Assembly: GCA_013361525.1 (NCBI GenBank) | Contig: JABFXY010000167.1 | Span: 1 to 41,772, forward strand | Direction: 5' to 3' | Length of the DNA stretch: 41,772 nucleotides | Origin: Polyangiaceae bacterium | Lineage (GTDB): Bacteria; Myxococcota_A; Polyangia; Polyangiales; Polyangiaceae | Part shown: in pieces, positions 34,259 through 41,772 of the stretch | Layout: every line of letters begins with the position of its first letter | Numbering within the stretch: position 1 is the stretch's first letter | The notes under the pieces: generated by a model | What the model was told of the DNA's origin: nothing | What the model saw: only the letters and a program-made list of their open reading frames with translations | Databases searched by the model: none | Translations under genes and position numbers: made by a program

Positions 34259-35980
34259 ATGAGGAAATCAATCTGGACGCGTCGCGGTTTTCTCGGGGGC
34301 ATGGCAGCGATTCCCACGCTGGGTGCAGCTTGTGATTCCTCGGAGACCGATGGACAAGACGCGCCGTCGAGCGGCGGAAGCGGCGGGGCCGGCGGTAGCG
34401 GCGGCTCCGGCGCGGGCACCGACGGAGGCGGCGGCGCGGGGGCGGGTGATATGGGCGGGGGAGGCTCCGGCGGCGGCGAGCCTGTGCCGGTGCATGTCTG
34501 CTCGAAGGAGTATCCGCGAATAGACTTGAAGGCCGATTGTGGTGCGGCCGGCGACGGGATGACGAACGACACCCCTGCCCTCGCAAAGGCGGTGGAGATC
34601 ATCCAGAAGGCCGGCGGCGGCGAGCTCACGATCCCGCCGGGCATCTACATCGTCGGAGATCAACTGGAGAACGAGCCGGGCGGCACCGCCGCGTATTACG
34701 AGCCCATTCCGATGTTCAAGGTGCACGGGCTCGCCTGTCTGAAGATCAGCGGATACGGCGCGACGTTACGAATCAAAGACGGGCTTCGCTATGGTGGTTT
34801 CGATCCGGATTCCGGCCTCCCCGGCGACTTCTCGGGCGGCCCCGAGAACGCGGCGCATGTCGGCCGTATCATCGAGATCTCCGAATCGGAGAATGTGTTG
34901 ATCGAGGGCATCGAGCTCGACGGAAACTGCGAGAAGCTCGAGCTCGGAGGGCGATGGGGCGACGTGGATCGTCAGACCGCGGCGGCCGGTATCTGGATCA
35001 ACATGTGCTCGGAGGTGACCATCAGAGACGTCCACACGCACCACCACGCGCTCGACGGCGTCACGGTGCTTCACCTCGATGGTCCCGCCAAGACGGCAAA
35101 GCCGCACTACCTCGAGCGGGTGGTGTCCGAATACAACGGACGGCAGGCAATCTCCTGGATTGGTGGCAATGGCCTGTATTGCACGGACTGCAAGTTCAAC
35201 CACACCGGCCGCGCGATGAACGGGGGCGAGCCGCTGATGTCGGCGCCCCGTGCCGGGCTCGACATCGAGCCGAACGCGGGGACCGATCAGCAGTCGCGCG
35301 ACGGACGATTCACCCGCTGCGAGTTCGTGGACAATGCCGGCGCGGGCGTCCTCTGCGCGGTGGGCGACGGCGGCTATTCGACGTTCGACGATTGCACGAT
35401 TTGGGGGACCACGGCGTACAGCATGTGGCTACGCCAGCCCGGGCTGAAGTTCGTCAATTGCCGAATTCACGGCACCGCCGTACACGCAAGCGACGGAAGC
35501 AGCGAGGACGACCCGAACCCCAATCCGGATCTCGCGACCGCGTTCGAAGATTGTCTATTCGAAGATGTGGAATGGACGGACGGGACCGTGTTTCGCAACA
35601 ACAACCTCTACACCGTCTCGAGCGGCGCGGAAGGAGCGTCGTTTACACGGTGCACCTTCAAGACCCACGAGGTCCGCTCCGTCTACATGGATAACGAAGC
35701 GAACGCGGAGCTCTTCGACTCTTGCACGTTCGAGCACGGGCACGCCGGCCTCTCGAATGGCACGTATCACGCCTATTTTCGCGGCAGCCGAATCAAGAGT
35801 TGCCATTTCACCGAGACGGCGGCGGTCTCGAACGGCGCAAGCACCTATGCCATCAGCGTCGCCTCGGTCACCGTCGAGGAGGCCGACGTGCCGACGCACG
35901 TCGACGGCCCCAAGGTGAAGTGGAACAGCGCTTCCGCGACCGGCACCACGGGTGACATCGATCCCGGCACGTACGACTGA
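34259..35980 (+). CDS. Tat-exported right-handed beta-helix protein, pectate-lyase-3-like
   Basis: A 573-residue protein with the twin-arginine motif WTRRGFLGG (R8, R9) and a possible lipobox LGAAC (C25), so it would be exported folded and may be lipid-anchored. A Gly/Ser linker runs to about residue 75. Then IDLKADCGAAGDGMTNDTPA and GGGELTIPPGIYIV match the start of the pectate lyase 3 superfamily (compare the FGAxGDGxTDDT motif). The rest has beta-helix coils such as VLIEGIELDGN, VTIRDVHTHHHALDGVTVLH and GLYCTDCKFNHTGRAM, ending near residue 540. The ligand is probably a polysaccharide, but lyase activity cannot be assumed. The ATG at 34259 is preferred over a TTG nine bases before it. Nearby TAGCAA may serve as its -10 box. 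Confidence 0.83.
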   Translation: MRKSIWTRRGFLGGMAAIPTLGAACDSSETDGQDAPSSGGSGGAGGSGGSGAGTDGGGGAGAGDMGGGGSGGGEPVPVHVCSKEYPRIDLKADCGAAGDGMTNDTPALAKAVEIIQKAGGGELTIPPGIYIVGDQLENEPGGTAAYYEPIPMFKVHGLACLKISGYGATLRIKDGLRYGGFDPDSGLPGDFSGGPENAAHVGRIIEISESENVLIEGIELDGNCEKLELGGRWGDVDRQTAAAGIWINMCSEVTIRDVHTHHHALDGVTVLHLDGPAKTAKPHYLERVVSEYNGRQAISWIGGNGLYCTDCKFNHTGRAMNGGEPLMSAPRAGLDIEPNAGTDQQSRDGRFTRCEFVDNAGAGVLCAVGDGGYSTFDDCTIWGTTAYSMWLRQPGLKFVNCRIHGTAVHASDGSSEDDPNPNPDLATAFEDCLFEDVEWTDGTVFRNNNLYTVSSGAEGASFTRCTFKTHEVRSVYMDNEANAELFDSCTFEHGHAGLSNGTYHAYFRGSRIKSCHFTETAAVSNGASTYAISVASVTVEEADVPTHVDGPKVKWNSASATGTTGDIDPGTYD

Positions 35981-36054
35981 GGCGCGCCTCGATTGCCGGT
36001 GCTCGCCGGTGCGCCTCGGGTTTTGCGATCAACGCAAGGACGAGGAAAACCGCT

Positions 36055-36402
36055 ATCGACACGGCCATCGTCATTCACGGCATCTCGCCCACGGATCTGT
36101 GGCGGTCCCTCGTCGACCACCTCTTCGCCGACGCCGACGTGGAGCTCGAGACCGGCGCGGGCATCCTGGTTCGCCCGCGCCGCGCTCCACAACGGCAGAT
36201 CCAGATCGTGTCGCTCCGCCCGATTGACCCTCGCACGACCGAGCTCCTCCTCGCGAGCGGCTGGGACAATGCAGGGTTCGCGGAGGTGTTTTCGCGCATC
36301 GTCCTCGACGGGCACCTTCGGGAGAGCGCTCGAAGGCAATATTGGACGGACCTCGAGCGAAAATCGCGCCCCGGATCCGTCGCCGACGAAATACCGTTTT
36401 AG
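36055..36402 (+). CDS. Small protein without a normal start codon
   Basis: The frame is open from 35956 to the TAG at 36402 and has strong coding bias from about 36055. The protein begins IDTAIVIHGISPTDLWRSLV, then VELETGAGILVRPRRAPQRQ and RPIDPRTTELLLASGWDNAG, and ends VADEIPF. It is about 115 residues with no recognised family. The only ATG, GTG or TTG is a GTG at 36139 (87 residues), which lacks a ribosome binding site and would cut off clearly protein-like sequence. GAGGA (36042-36046) lies eight bases before ATC at 36055, exactly where a start is expected. So either ATC serves as start, the start has mutated, or a base was misread. It follows the beta-helix gene on the same strand. Confidence 0.5.
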   Translation: MDTAIVIHGISPTDLWRSLVDHLFADADVELETGAGILVRPRRAPQRQIQIVSLRPIDPRTTELLLASGWDNAGFAEVFSRIVLDGHLRESARRQYWTDLERKSRPGSVADEIPF

Positions 36403-36419
36403 CTTCGAAGAGGAAGACG

Positions 36420-36514
36420 AACCGCAAAGACGCTAAGTGGAGAACAAGGACACGAAGGTTTTATTACCTAAAAAACCTTTGCGCTCTTCTTCTGCTCTTT
36501 GCGTCTTTGCGGTT
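36420..36514. repeat. Long inverted-repeat element, copy 2, probable bidirectional terminator
   Basis: AACCGCAAAGACGCTAAG (36420-36437) and the reverse complement AACCGCAAAGACGCAAAG (36497-36514) match at 17 of 18 bases. An inner hairpin AAGGTTTT ... AAAACCTT lies between. The outer arms are those of the element at 2181-2289. It fills the gap before the convergent lipoprotein gene, ending 11 bp from its stop. Confidence 0.85.
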
Positions 36515-36525
36515 GTCTCGCTGGA

Positions 36526-38520
36526 TCAGCCGGGCACGTCGTCGGAGCAGAAGCCGTTGATGCATACGGCGCCGGCGTCGCAGCAGTCGGACGCGTCTTC
36601 GCAGGCGCTGCCGTCGGGCGAGCAGCCCTCGGATTCGCCGCAGACGTATTTCATCTGATCTTGGTCGTAGACGCAGAATCCGTCGCAGCACTCGAAGCCT
36701 GCTTGGCAATCGGCGCCGAGCGGTTTGCACGGGTCGAGTGACCATGCGCCGCGCATGTTTTGGTTCCCGAGCTCCTGACCGGGGAGCCAGAACGACGGAT
36801 GGCTCGGATCGATGCCGTCTTGCGGGTTCGCGTCGACCGCGGTGACCCAGAGCTGCTTGCGCCGTGTGGCTGGGTTGGCGTCCGTGAGCGTGTTGCCGTA
36901 GGTGCGCTCCGACTCGAACACGAGCCAGAAGTAGCCACCGACCGCGACGGGCAAGAACGTCGGCTGATAGCTTGCCTGGCCTTCGACGCCGGGGAGCGCG
37001 CCGGTGCCGTTCGCCGCCGTGAGCGGCATCACGACCGAACCGTCGTCGCGCGAGAGCCACACCTCGCCGAGGGCGCCGCGCGTGCGGGCCATGTTGGACC
37101 GCTGGAACGCGATCCACTTCGAGTCGGGGCTCCACGTCGGGTAGGTGTTCGTCGTGAGGCCCGCGTTGTTCGGAACGATCTCGACCTGATTCGTGATCAT
37201 CGCCGCGAGCGGATCGACGTTCGCGACGTAGAGCGACGAGTTGTTGAAATCGAGCCAGTTGCCGTCCACGCGAACGCCGTACGCGATGCGTGTCCCGTCG
37301 GTCGACCATGCCGGGTGCGTCGGCGCGCCGACGGGCGGCGTGAGCGACGCGAGCGGCGTGAGGTTCGAGCTCGTCGAGAGCGACATCGTGTTGGTGTTGT
37401 TGGATTGCCCGTACACGACGAAGTCGCCGTCCGGCGAGATTGCCTCGAAGCCGGACGCGGAGTCGGTCGGGTACAGCGACGAGCCGTCTTGCGTGTTGAA
37501 CGTGCCCCAGGGGCTGTATCCACCGTGGAAGCCTGCGACGAGCGTGCTGCCGTTCGCAGAGACGCTGTGGCACGCGACGCACGTCACGCCGGGCGGCTTT
37601 TGCAGGAAGTTCTCCGGCGCGGGATTGCCGACCTTCAAACGGACGACGTTGCCCTGGTTGATTTCCCAGTAGTAGATGGTGCCTGCGAGGTTCGCGGGCG
37701 CGACCTTCCACGTCTGCGTTTTACCGACGTACGCCTGTGCGCCGTCGTAACGCTGAACCGTCAAAACGACGTCGCCTTCGGTGCTACCGACCAGGAGCTT
37801 CCACGCGTCTTGCGGCGCGACGGGGAAGGAAAAGCGCGACGGCGGCGGTACGTTTGCGTACGACGTGAACTCGAAGGTCTCGCTCTCGGCGTGGACGCGG
37901 TAGATGTCCGCCGGGCCGCCGCCGTTCCATTGGAGGACGGGGCCGCTGATGCCGCGCGGAAATACCGTCTTGTCGTACGGGTACGCGAGCCCCAGCGCAG
38001 GATCGTCGACACTCGCGTTCTCGAAGAGGTCTTTGATCGAGGGGTCGAGCATCAGCGAGTCGTCGGTAATGACGAGCTTGACGGTGACCTCGGCGGCTGC
38101 GGTGAAGTCTTCGAATTGCGCCGTGAGATTGCCTTTGCCGCCGAGCAATCCCGTCGCGGTCACCGCGCCGACGTTCGTCGATGTCGCGATGTCGGGGCGC
38201 GAGAACATCCACGTGCCGTCGATCGGAACCTCGGTCCCGTCGGCGCGAACACCGAGCAATTGGAAGTCGGTCGGCGCGGGGATCGAGCCGTTGTCGACGA
38301 TGATCGTCGCGTTCGGCGGGTCGATCTTGATCGACGTGAACTCGTCTTCGGTGAAGTTGCCGGTGCTGCCGCCTCCGCCGTTGTTGTTCGACGCAGCGGA
38401 GCCGCCATCGCTGGCGCCGGAACCGCCCGAGCCACCCGATGTCCCGTCGTCACTACATCCCTGAGCGAGCGGGAGCGCGAGTGCAAAAGAGCAAGTGAGC
38501 AATAGCCAGCGGTAAGTCAT
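36526..38520 (-). CDS. Lipoprotein with TolB-like propeller and one CxxCH motif
   Basis: A 664-residue lipoprotein with signal peptide MTYRWLLLTCSFALALPLAQGC (C22). A short Gly/Ser/Asn linker leads to a Big-2-like beta domain (FTSIKIDPPNATIIVDNGS, to VTVKLVIT near 150). A C-V-A-C-H motif at 314-318 could bind c-type heme. WD40-like PD40/TolB blades follow (FEAISPDGDFVVYGQSNN, PAWSTDGTRIAYGVRVDG, PTWSPDSKWIAFQRSNM). The Cys-rich C-terminus (CQAGFECCDGFCVYD, CEDASDCCDAGAVCINGFC) resembles a small disulphide domain. The ATG at 38520 has GGAGG eight bases upstream; a GTG six bases before it is too close to that site. Single hemes in this setting are unusual, so redox function is uncertain. Confidence 0.82.
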   Translation of the reverse strand: MTYRWLLLTCSFALALPLAQGCSDDGTSGGSGGSGASDGGSAASNNNGGGGSTGNFTEDEFTSIKIDPPNATIIVDNGSIPAPTDFQLLGVRADGTEVPIDGTWMFSRPDIATSTNVGAVTATGLLGGKGNLTAQFEDFTAAAEVTVKLVITDDSLMLDPSIKDLFENASVDDPALGLAYPYDKTVFPRGISGPVLQWNGGGPADIYRVHAESETFEFTSYANVPPPSRFSFPVAPQDAWKLLVGSTEGDVVLTVQRYDGAQAYVGKTQTWKVAPANLAGTIYYWEINQGNVVRLKVGNPAPENFLQKPPGVTCVACHSVSANGSTLVAGFHGGYSPWGTFNTQDGSSLYPTDSASGFEAISPDGDFVVYGQSNNTNTMSLSTSSNLTPLASLTPPVGAPTHPAWSTDGTRIAYGVRVDGNWLDFNNSSLYVANVDPLAAMITNQVEIVPNNAGLTTNTYPTWSPDSKWIAFQRSNMARTRGALGEVWLSRDDGSVVMPLTAANGTGALPGVEGQASYQPTFLPVAVGGYFWLVFESERTYGNTLTDANPATRRKQLWVTAVDANPQDGIDPSHPSFWLPGQELGNQNMRGAWSLDPCKPLGADCQAGFECCDGFCVYDQDQMKYVCGESEGCSPDGSACEDASDCCDAGAVCINGFCSDDVPG

Positions 38521-38856
38521 AAGCACGACCTCCGCTGCAATCGTAGATATGTGTGCGAACCAGCGGATCGCTAAAATTCACTGGAGCTCAAACTTTTGGA
38601 GGATGCTGTACGGCCAAGGCGTGGGGAACGGGTGCCCCAGGCTTTCTCGCGGTGCCGGACGTGAATGGCCGAGACGTCACAGCAGCAATGGTGACGGGAG
38701 GCGGCCATCGGCCGCCGTCGGCAGAACACGGCCCGATGGATCAGGGCGCGCACAGGCTTGGGTGCCACGTGCGACCGCAGGGAGCACAACCCCAGGCGGG
38801 ACCCGAGCCGTCGTGCGCGCGCGAAAAACGAGCGCGCGTGTTCGCGCGCAGAGAAA
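38521..38856. other. Intergenic region with no gene
   Basis: No convincing coding frame is seen. The region holds the promoter side of the propeller lipoprotein and the 3' side of the next minus-strand gene. A GGCGGCC-ATC-GGCCGCC hairpin lies at 38700-38716. A terminator is at 38823-38850. Confidence 0.6.
38823..38850 (-). terminator. Terminator of the lipoprotein gene at 38857
   Basis: On the minus strand CGCGCG-AACA-CGCGCG forms a six-bp stem, then CTCGTTTTTC gives a U-tract. It lies just after the stop codon at 38857. Confidence 0.6.
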
Positions 38857-39873
38857 TCACCGCGGCACGTCTTTGGGCGCCTTCTTCGGCAGGGCCGGCC
38901 ACTTGCCGTCGGTCGCCGCCTCCTTCGTCGGGTCGGTGCCTCGTACCCACGGATCGGGTCGAGTCGCGACGACCTTGTCGGCGGCGGCATCGAAGGTGAG
39001 CTCGAGGTCGAGGGCGTTGTCGCCTTCTTTGATCTCGATCTCCTTCTCGACGTGTTTGCCGGTCGAGGGCAGGTAGGCGTCGACTTTCACTTTGCCGACG
39101 GGGATGCGCCCGATTTCGTATTTGCCGTCGAGGCCGGTGACGTCGTGGGTCGCGAACTTCAGGACCAGAACGTCGGCCTTGAGGAACGGCCGGTTCTGGT
39201 AATCGCGAAGGACGTAATTGATGGCCGGTTTGTTCGGGTAGAGCTTCACCGGATCGCCGTCGGGGATCGCGACCATGACGGCGCGGTACTCGGAGCCGTC
39301 GAGGTACGGCGTATACGAGGCTTTCGGATCTTGGTTCAGCACCTCGAGGCGCTGGCCGAAGGTGAGCGCGACGGTTCGCTTGTCGAACGCACACCCGTGG
39401 ACCTTCACCTTCTCGGCCGGCTTGTCGGGCGGGACGAATGCGTCGTAGCCCGTCACGGTCACGAGCGCGTCGGCGAGGGCATCGTCTTGGCCGACGCGAA
39501 ACGCTTTGCCGTAGGTGGCCGATGCTTCGGGGCAGCCCTTCGGGGGAAACTTCTCCTCGCTCGCGGGGGCCGGATCGCCCTTGATCGTGACGCGGCCTTT
39601 GAGGATGCCGGTCTTGCCGGCGTACGGCTGGCGGTTCGACTTGTTGATGACGGAGAGGATCTCTTCCGTCGGCCGCGGCACGCCGAGCCATGCCGGCGCA
39701 TCCGCTGCGACCGCAGGGACCGTCGCCGTTTGGGCGCCGGGGAACATCGCCTTCGGAGCGCTCCCGACCGCCGTGGCCGGTGGCTCCGCCGGCTCGCTGG
39801 AGCCAATCGTCACGTCGTTCGAGGTCGAACAGCCTGCCAACAGGACCACGGCCAGGCCGGTGCGAAGCAGCAT
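38857..39873 (-). CDS. Lipoprotein with carboxypeptidase-regulatory-like segments
   Basis: A 338-residue lipoprotein with signal peptide MLLRTGLAVVLLAGC (C15) and a Pro/Ala linker. The body has GKTGILKGRVTIKGDPAPAS, a CPEAS segment, ALVTVTGYDAF, then VHGCAFDKRTVALTFGQRLE followed by YLDGSEYRAVMVAIPDGDP. The later THDVTGLDGKYEIGRIPVGK segment matches a carboxypeptidase regulatory-like fold, and the part with a conserved Cys and DGSEYRAVM resembles cupredoxin-like lipoproteins. Two cysteines (CPEA and HGCAF) could form a disulphide. The role is unknown. The ATG at 39873 gives a clean signal peptide; 49 residues upstream in frame are not protein-like. The ribosome binding site is weak (GAAAG). 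It lies downstream of nuoN on the same strand but after a terminator, so it is a separate unit. Confidence 0.75.
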   Translation of the reverse strand: MLLRTGLAVVLLAGCSTSNDVTIGSSEPAEPPATAVGSAPKAMFPGAQTATVPAVAADAPAWLGVPRPTEEILSVINKSNRQPYAGKTGILKGRVTIKGDPAPASEEKFPPKGCPEASATYGKAFRVGQDDALADALVTVTGYDAFVPPDKPAEKVKVHGCAFDKRTVALTFGQRLEVLNQDPKASYTPYLDGSEYRAVMVAIPDGDPVKLYPNKPAINYVLRDYQNRPFLKADVLVLKFATHDVTGLDGKYEIGRIPVGKVKVDAYLPSTGKHVEKEIEIKEGDNALDLELTFDAAADKVVATRPDPWVRGTDPTKEAATDGKWPALPKKAPKDVPR

Positions 39874-40020
39874 GGGGCTTTCTTTCAACGCGAAGGCGGA
39901 GCGGTCAAGGATTTCGGCGCTCGGGCGGGGCGTCCATGGGTGCGTGGGGAGGACCGAACCGCGGCATTTGCATTTGATCGACCCCGCACGCGGGATCCGC
40001 CGAATTCGAAACGAGCGCAC

Positions 40021-40055
40021 AAAAAGAAGCCGGGCACGTGGAAGCGTGCCCGGCT
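40021..40055 (-). terminator. Terminator of the nuo operon
   Basis: AGCCGGGCACG and CGTGCCCGGCT pair perfectly over 11 bp with a six-base loop. On the minus strand TCTTTTTGTGC follows. It lies 25 bp after the nuoN stop and marks the end of the operon. Confidence 0.88.
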
Positions 40056-40079
40056 CGGTTCGGTCGAGCGACCGGCTGA

Positions 40080-41606
40080 CTAGGAAAGCGCGGCCTTGAT
40101 CGCCATCTCGAGCGACGACCCGGGCAACAGCCCGATGCCGAGGACGGCCATGGTCGCGAGGACGAGCGCCGCGGCGACATACCCGCTCTTCATCGGCACG
40201 GCGATCGGGGCGCCGGCCATCGGCTCCTTCATGTACATGAACACGAGGACGCGCAGGTAGTAGTAGGCCGCCACGACGCTGTTGAGGAGCAGCACGACGG
40301 CGAGGACGTTGAGCTCCGCACCGAGCGCTGCTTTGACGACGTAGAGCTTGCCGAAGAAGCCCGCGGTCGGCGGGACACCTGCCAGCGACAGCAGGAACAG
40401 CGAGAACGCGGCGGCGGCCGCGGGGTGACGCTTGCCGATGCCGGCGAGGTCCTCGTAGCTGACCGCCTCTTTGCCGCGGCTGCCGCAGAGGACCAGCGCA
40501 CCGAACGCACCCGCGGTGGAGAAGGTGTACGTCAGCAGGTAGAAGAGCACGCTCCCCTGCCCGTCTGCGCTGGACCGAACCGTCGCGACGACACCGACGA
40601 GCAAATAGCCGGCGTGCGCGACGCTCGAGTACGCGAGCATGCGCTTGACCGACTCTTGGCGTCCGGCAACGAAGTTCGCGACCGTCATGGTGAGCACGGC
40701 GAGCGTCGCGATCACCGGCGGCCAGCCGGAGCTCCAGCTCATCGAAGCCGCGTCACCGAAGCCGCCGACGAGCACGCGAAGCAACATCGCGAAGGCGGCG
40801 GCCTTGACGCTCACGGCCATGAAGCTCGTCGCGGGCGTCGGCGCGCCTTCGTACGCGTCGGGCGTCCACATGTGGAACGGGACCGCGCTGATCTTGAACG
40901 CGAGGCCGGCGACCACGAGGATGAAGCCGACGATCAGCACCGCGATCTTGCTGGAGACGCCCGGATCCGCGGACGCAGCAGAAAGCGCCTTCACGCCCGC
41001 CTTCACGCCCGCGAGATCGGTATGGCCCGTCGCGCCGTAGATCAGCGCGCCGCCGTAGACCGTGAGGGCGGCCGCGAAGGATCCGAGCAGGAAGTACTTC
41101 ACCGCAGCCTCGGTGCTGCGCGTCGACCCGCGACGGAAGCCGGTGAGGCAGTAGACGCCGAGCGACATCGTCTCGAGCGCGATGAAGAGCGACAGCAGAT
41201 CCGCCGCGGCGGAGAGTGCAATCGCACCGACGAGCGAGAACGTGAGCAGCGGATAGAACTCACCGCGATCGAGTCGGTGCTCGGGCAGGTACCCGCCGGC
41301 GAGGAGCGCAGCGAGCGCGCCGCCGAAGCAGAGGACGAACGCGAAGAAGAGCGTGAAGCGATCGAGCACGAAGTACGGCGCGAGCGACTGCACGGCCGGC
41401 AGATTCTCAGGCCCGTACATCCAGACGCCGATCGCTGCGACGGCGCCCGCGATCAGCGTGATGGCCGTCCCGAGCGCGACCTCCGCCGTGGTCCCTTCGT
41501 CGACGCCTTCCTTCTTCTTGGAGAGGACCTCGACCAACATGAGCGCCGAGCCGCCGAGGACGACGACCAGCACGGGCGAAAGAGCGAGGAGCAATTCGAA
41601 GCTCAT
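40080..41606 (-). CDS. nuoN: NADH-quinone oxidoreductase subunit N
   Basis: A 508-residue integral membrane subunit of respiratory complex I, one of the three antiporter-like proton-pumping subunits. About 14 hydrophobic helices are visible. Characteristic segments are LLSLFIALETMSLGVYCLTG (with the conserved glutamate in TM5), STEAAVKYFLLGSFAAAL with the lysine, FKISAVPFHMWTPDAYEGAP, KRMLAYSSVAHAGYL and SLAGVPPTAGFFGKLYV with a lysine near the end. These match NuoN. The ATG at 41606 is chosen because GGAGG lies six bases upstream; a GTG at 41609 is too close. The preceding gene ends at TGA overlapping this start by one base, so translation is coupled. Confidence 0.96.
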   Translation of the reverse strand: MSFELLLALSPVLVVVLGGSALMLVEVLSKKKEGVDEGTTAEVALGTAITLIAGAVAAIGVWMYGPENLPAVQSLAPYFVLDRFTLFFAFVLCFGGALAALLAGGYLPEHRLDRGEFYPLLTFSLVGAIALSAAADLLSLFIALETMSLGVYCLTGFRRGSTRSTEAAVKYFLLGSFAAALTVYGGALIYGATGHTDLAGVKAGVKALSAASADPGVSSKIAVLIVGFILVVAGLAFKISAVPFHMWTPDAYEGAPTPATSFMAVSVKAAAFAMLLRVLVGGFGDAASMSWSSGWPPVIATLAVLTMTVANFVAGRQESVKRMLAYSSVAHAGYLLVGVVATVRSSADGQGSVLFYLLTYTFSTAGAFGALVLCGSRGKEAVSYEDLAGIGKRHPAAAAAFSLFLLSLAGVPPTAGFFGKLYVVKAALGAELNVLAVVLLLNSVVAAYYYLRVLVFMYMKEPMAGAPIAVPMKSGYVAAALVLATMAVLGIGLLPGSSLEMAIKAALS

Positions 41607-41772
41607 CACGGACCTCCAGGAGCGGCCGGACGCGGCGGCACCGGCTGAGCGGGGCGCGGTCCCGGTGGAGCGGGTGGACGCGGCGGTCTAGCCGGACCCG
41701 CGGACGGTGCTGCGCTGGCGGAGCCGGCGGCGGGCGCTGCGCTGCCCGAGGCGGCCGACGCAGCGCTCGGTG
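41606..41772 (-). CDS. C-terminal end of the upstream nuo gene, probably nuoM
   Basis: The last 54 codons of a gene entering from the right edge, ending in TGA that overlaps the nuoN ATG. In frame they read an Ala/Pro/Ser/Gly-rich tail (SAASGSAAPAAGSASAAPS, then ARPPRPPAPPGP and PPRPAAPGGP). By the usual nuoM-nuoN order this would be the end of nuoM, but none of the membrane core is in the window, so the name rests on synteny. Such a low-complexity extension is unusual for this subunit. Confidence 0.6.
   Translation of the reverse strand, partial: PSAASAASGSAAPAAGSASAAPSAGPARPPRPPAPPGPRPAQPVPPRPAAPGGP

Overview
The window is a high-GC chromosomal segment from a myxobacterium, most likely of the Polyangiales/Sorangiineae type. 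The evidence is a mevalonate-pathway operon, a Ser/Thr protein kinase with a single membrane segment, 15 predicted lipoproteins with long Gly/Thr/Ser linkers, disulphide-rich repeats of the kind common in myxobacterial surface proteins, and nuoMN. The genus assignment is inference. No tRNA, rRNA, CRISPR array, transposase or phage gene was seen.

Layout. 1-2.2 kb: a PLP-dependent ACC-deaminase/D-cysteine-desulfhydrase-type enzyme diverges from serC. 2.2-5.4 kb: two lipoprotein genes on the minus strand, 11 bp apart. 5.5-8.3 kb: a fatty acid desaturase, an arginase-family hydrolase and a small protein with a possible roadblock-like C-terminus. 8.5-12.1 kb: a Ser/Thr kinase and two exported proteins. 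12.1-17.3 kb: an operon of polyprenyl diphosphate synthase, mevalonate kinase, diphosphomevalonate decarboxylase, phosphomevalonate kinase and a TPR lipoprotein, mostly joined by ATGA overlaps. It covers the steps from mevalonate to IPP and on to long-chain prenyl diphosphates. 17.3-20.1 kb: two minus-strand lipoproteins, one with acidic TSP3-like repeats and a VWA-like domain.

20.3-31.4 kb is the most striking part: five tandem paralogous lipoproteins of 600-661 residues. Each has a lipobox, Gly-rich linker, Cys-rich region, PPC-like domain, one or two disulphide-rich modules and a P/Homo B domain ending in FGCIQP. The array is interrupted between copies 3 and 4 by a frame-disrupted beta-propeller-like gene on the other strand. 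It looks like an expanded family of surface proteins whose function I cannot name.

31.4-39.9 kb holds more exported proteins: an unknown lipoprotein, an SMP-30/gluconolactonase-like lipoprotein, a Tat-exported beta-helix protein, a small gene lacking a normal start codon, a propeller lipoprotein with one CxxCH motif, and a lipoprotein with carboxypeptidase-regulatory-like segments. 40.1-41.8 kb holds nuoN and the 3' end of the gene before it, probably nuoM.

Non-coding features include two copies of an AACCGCAAAGACGCAAAG-ended inverted repeat placed 10-12 bp after the stops of two lipoprotein genes, several strong hairpin terminators, tandem operator-like repeats ahead of the paralog array, and a recurring TANNNN box 5-9 bases before start codons that suggests leaderless transcription.
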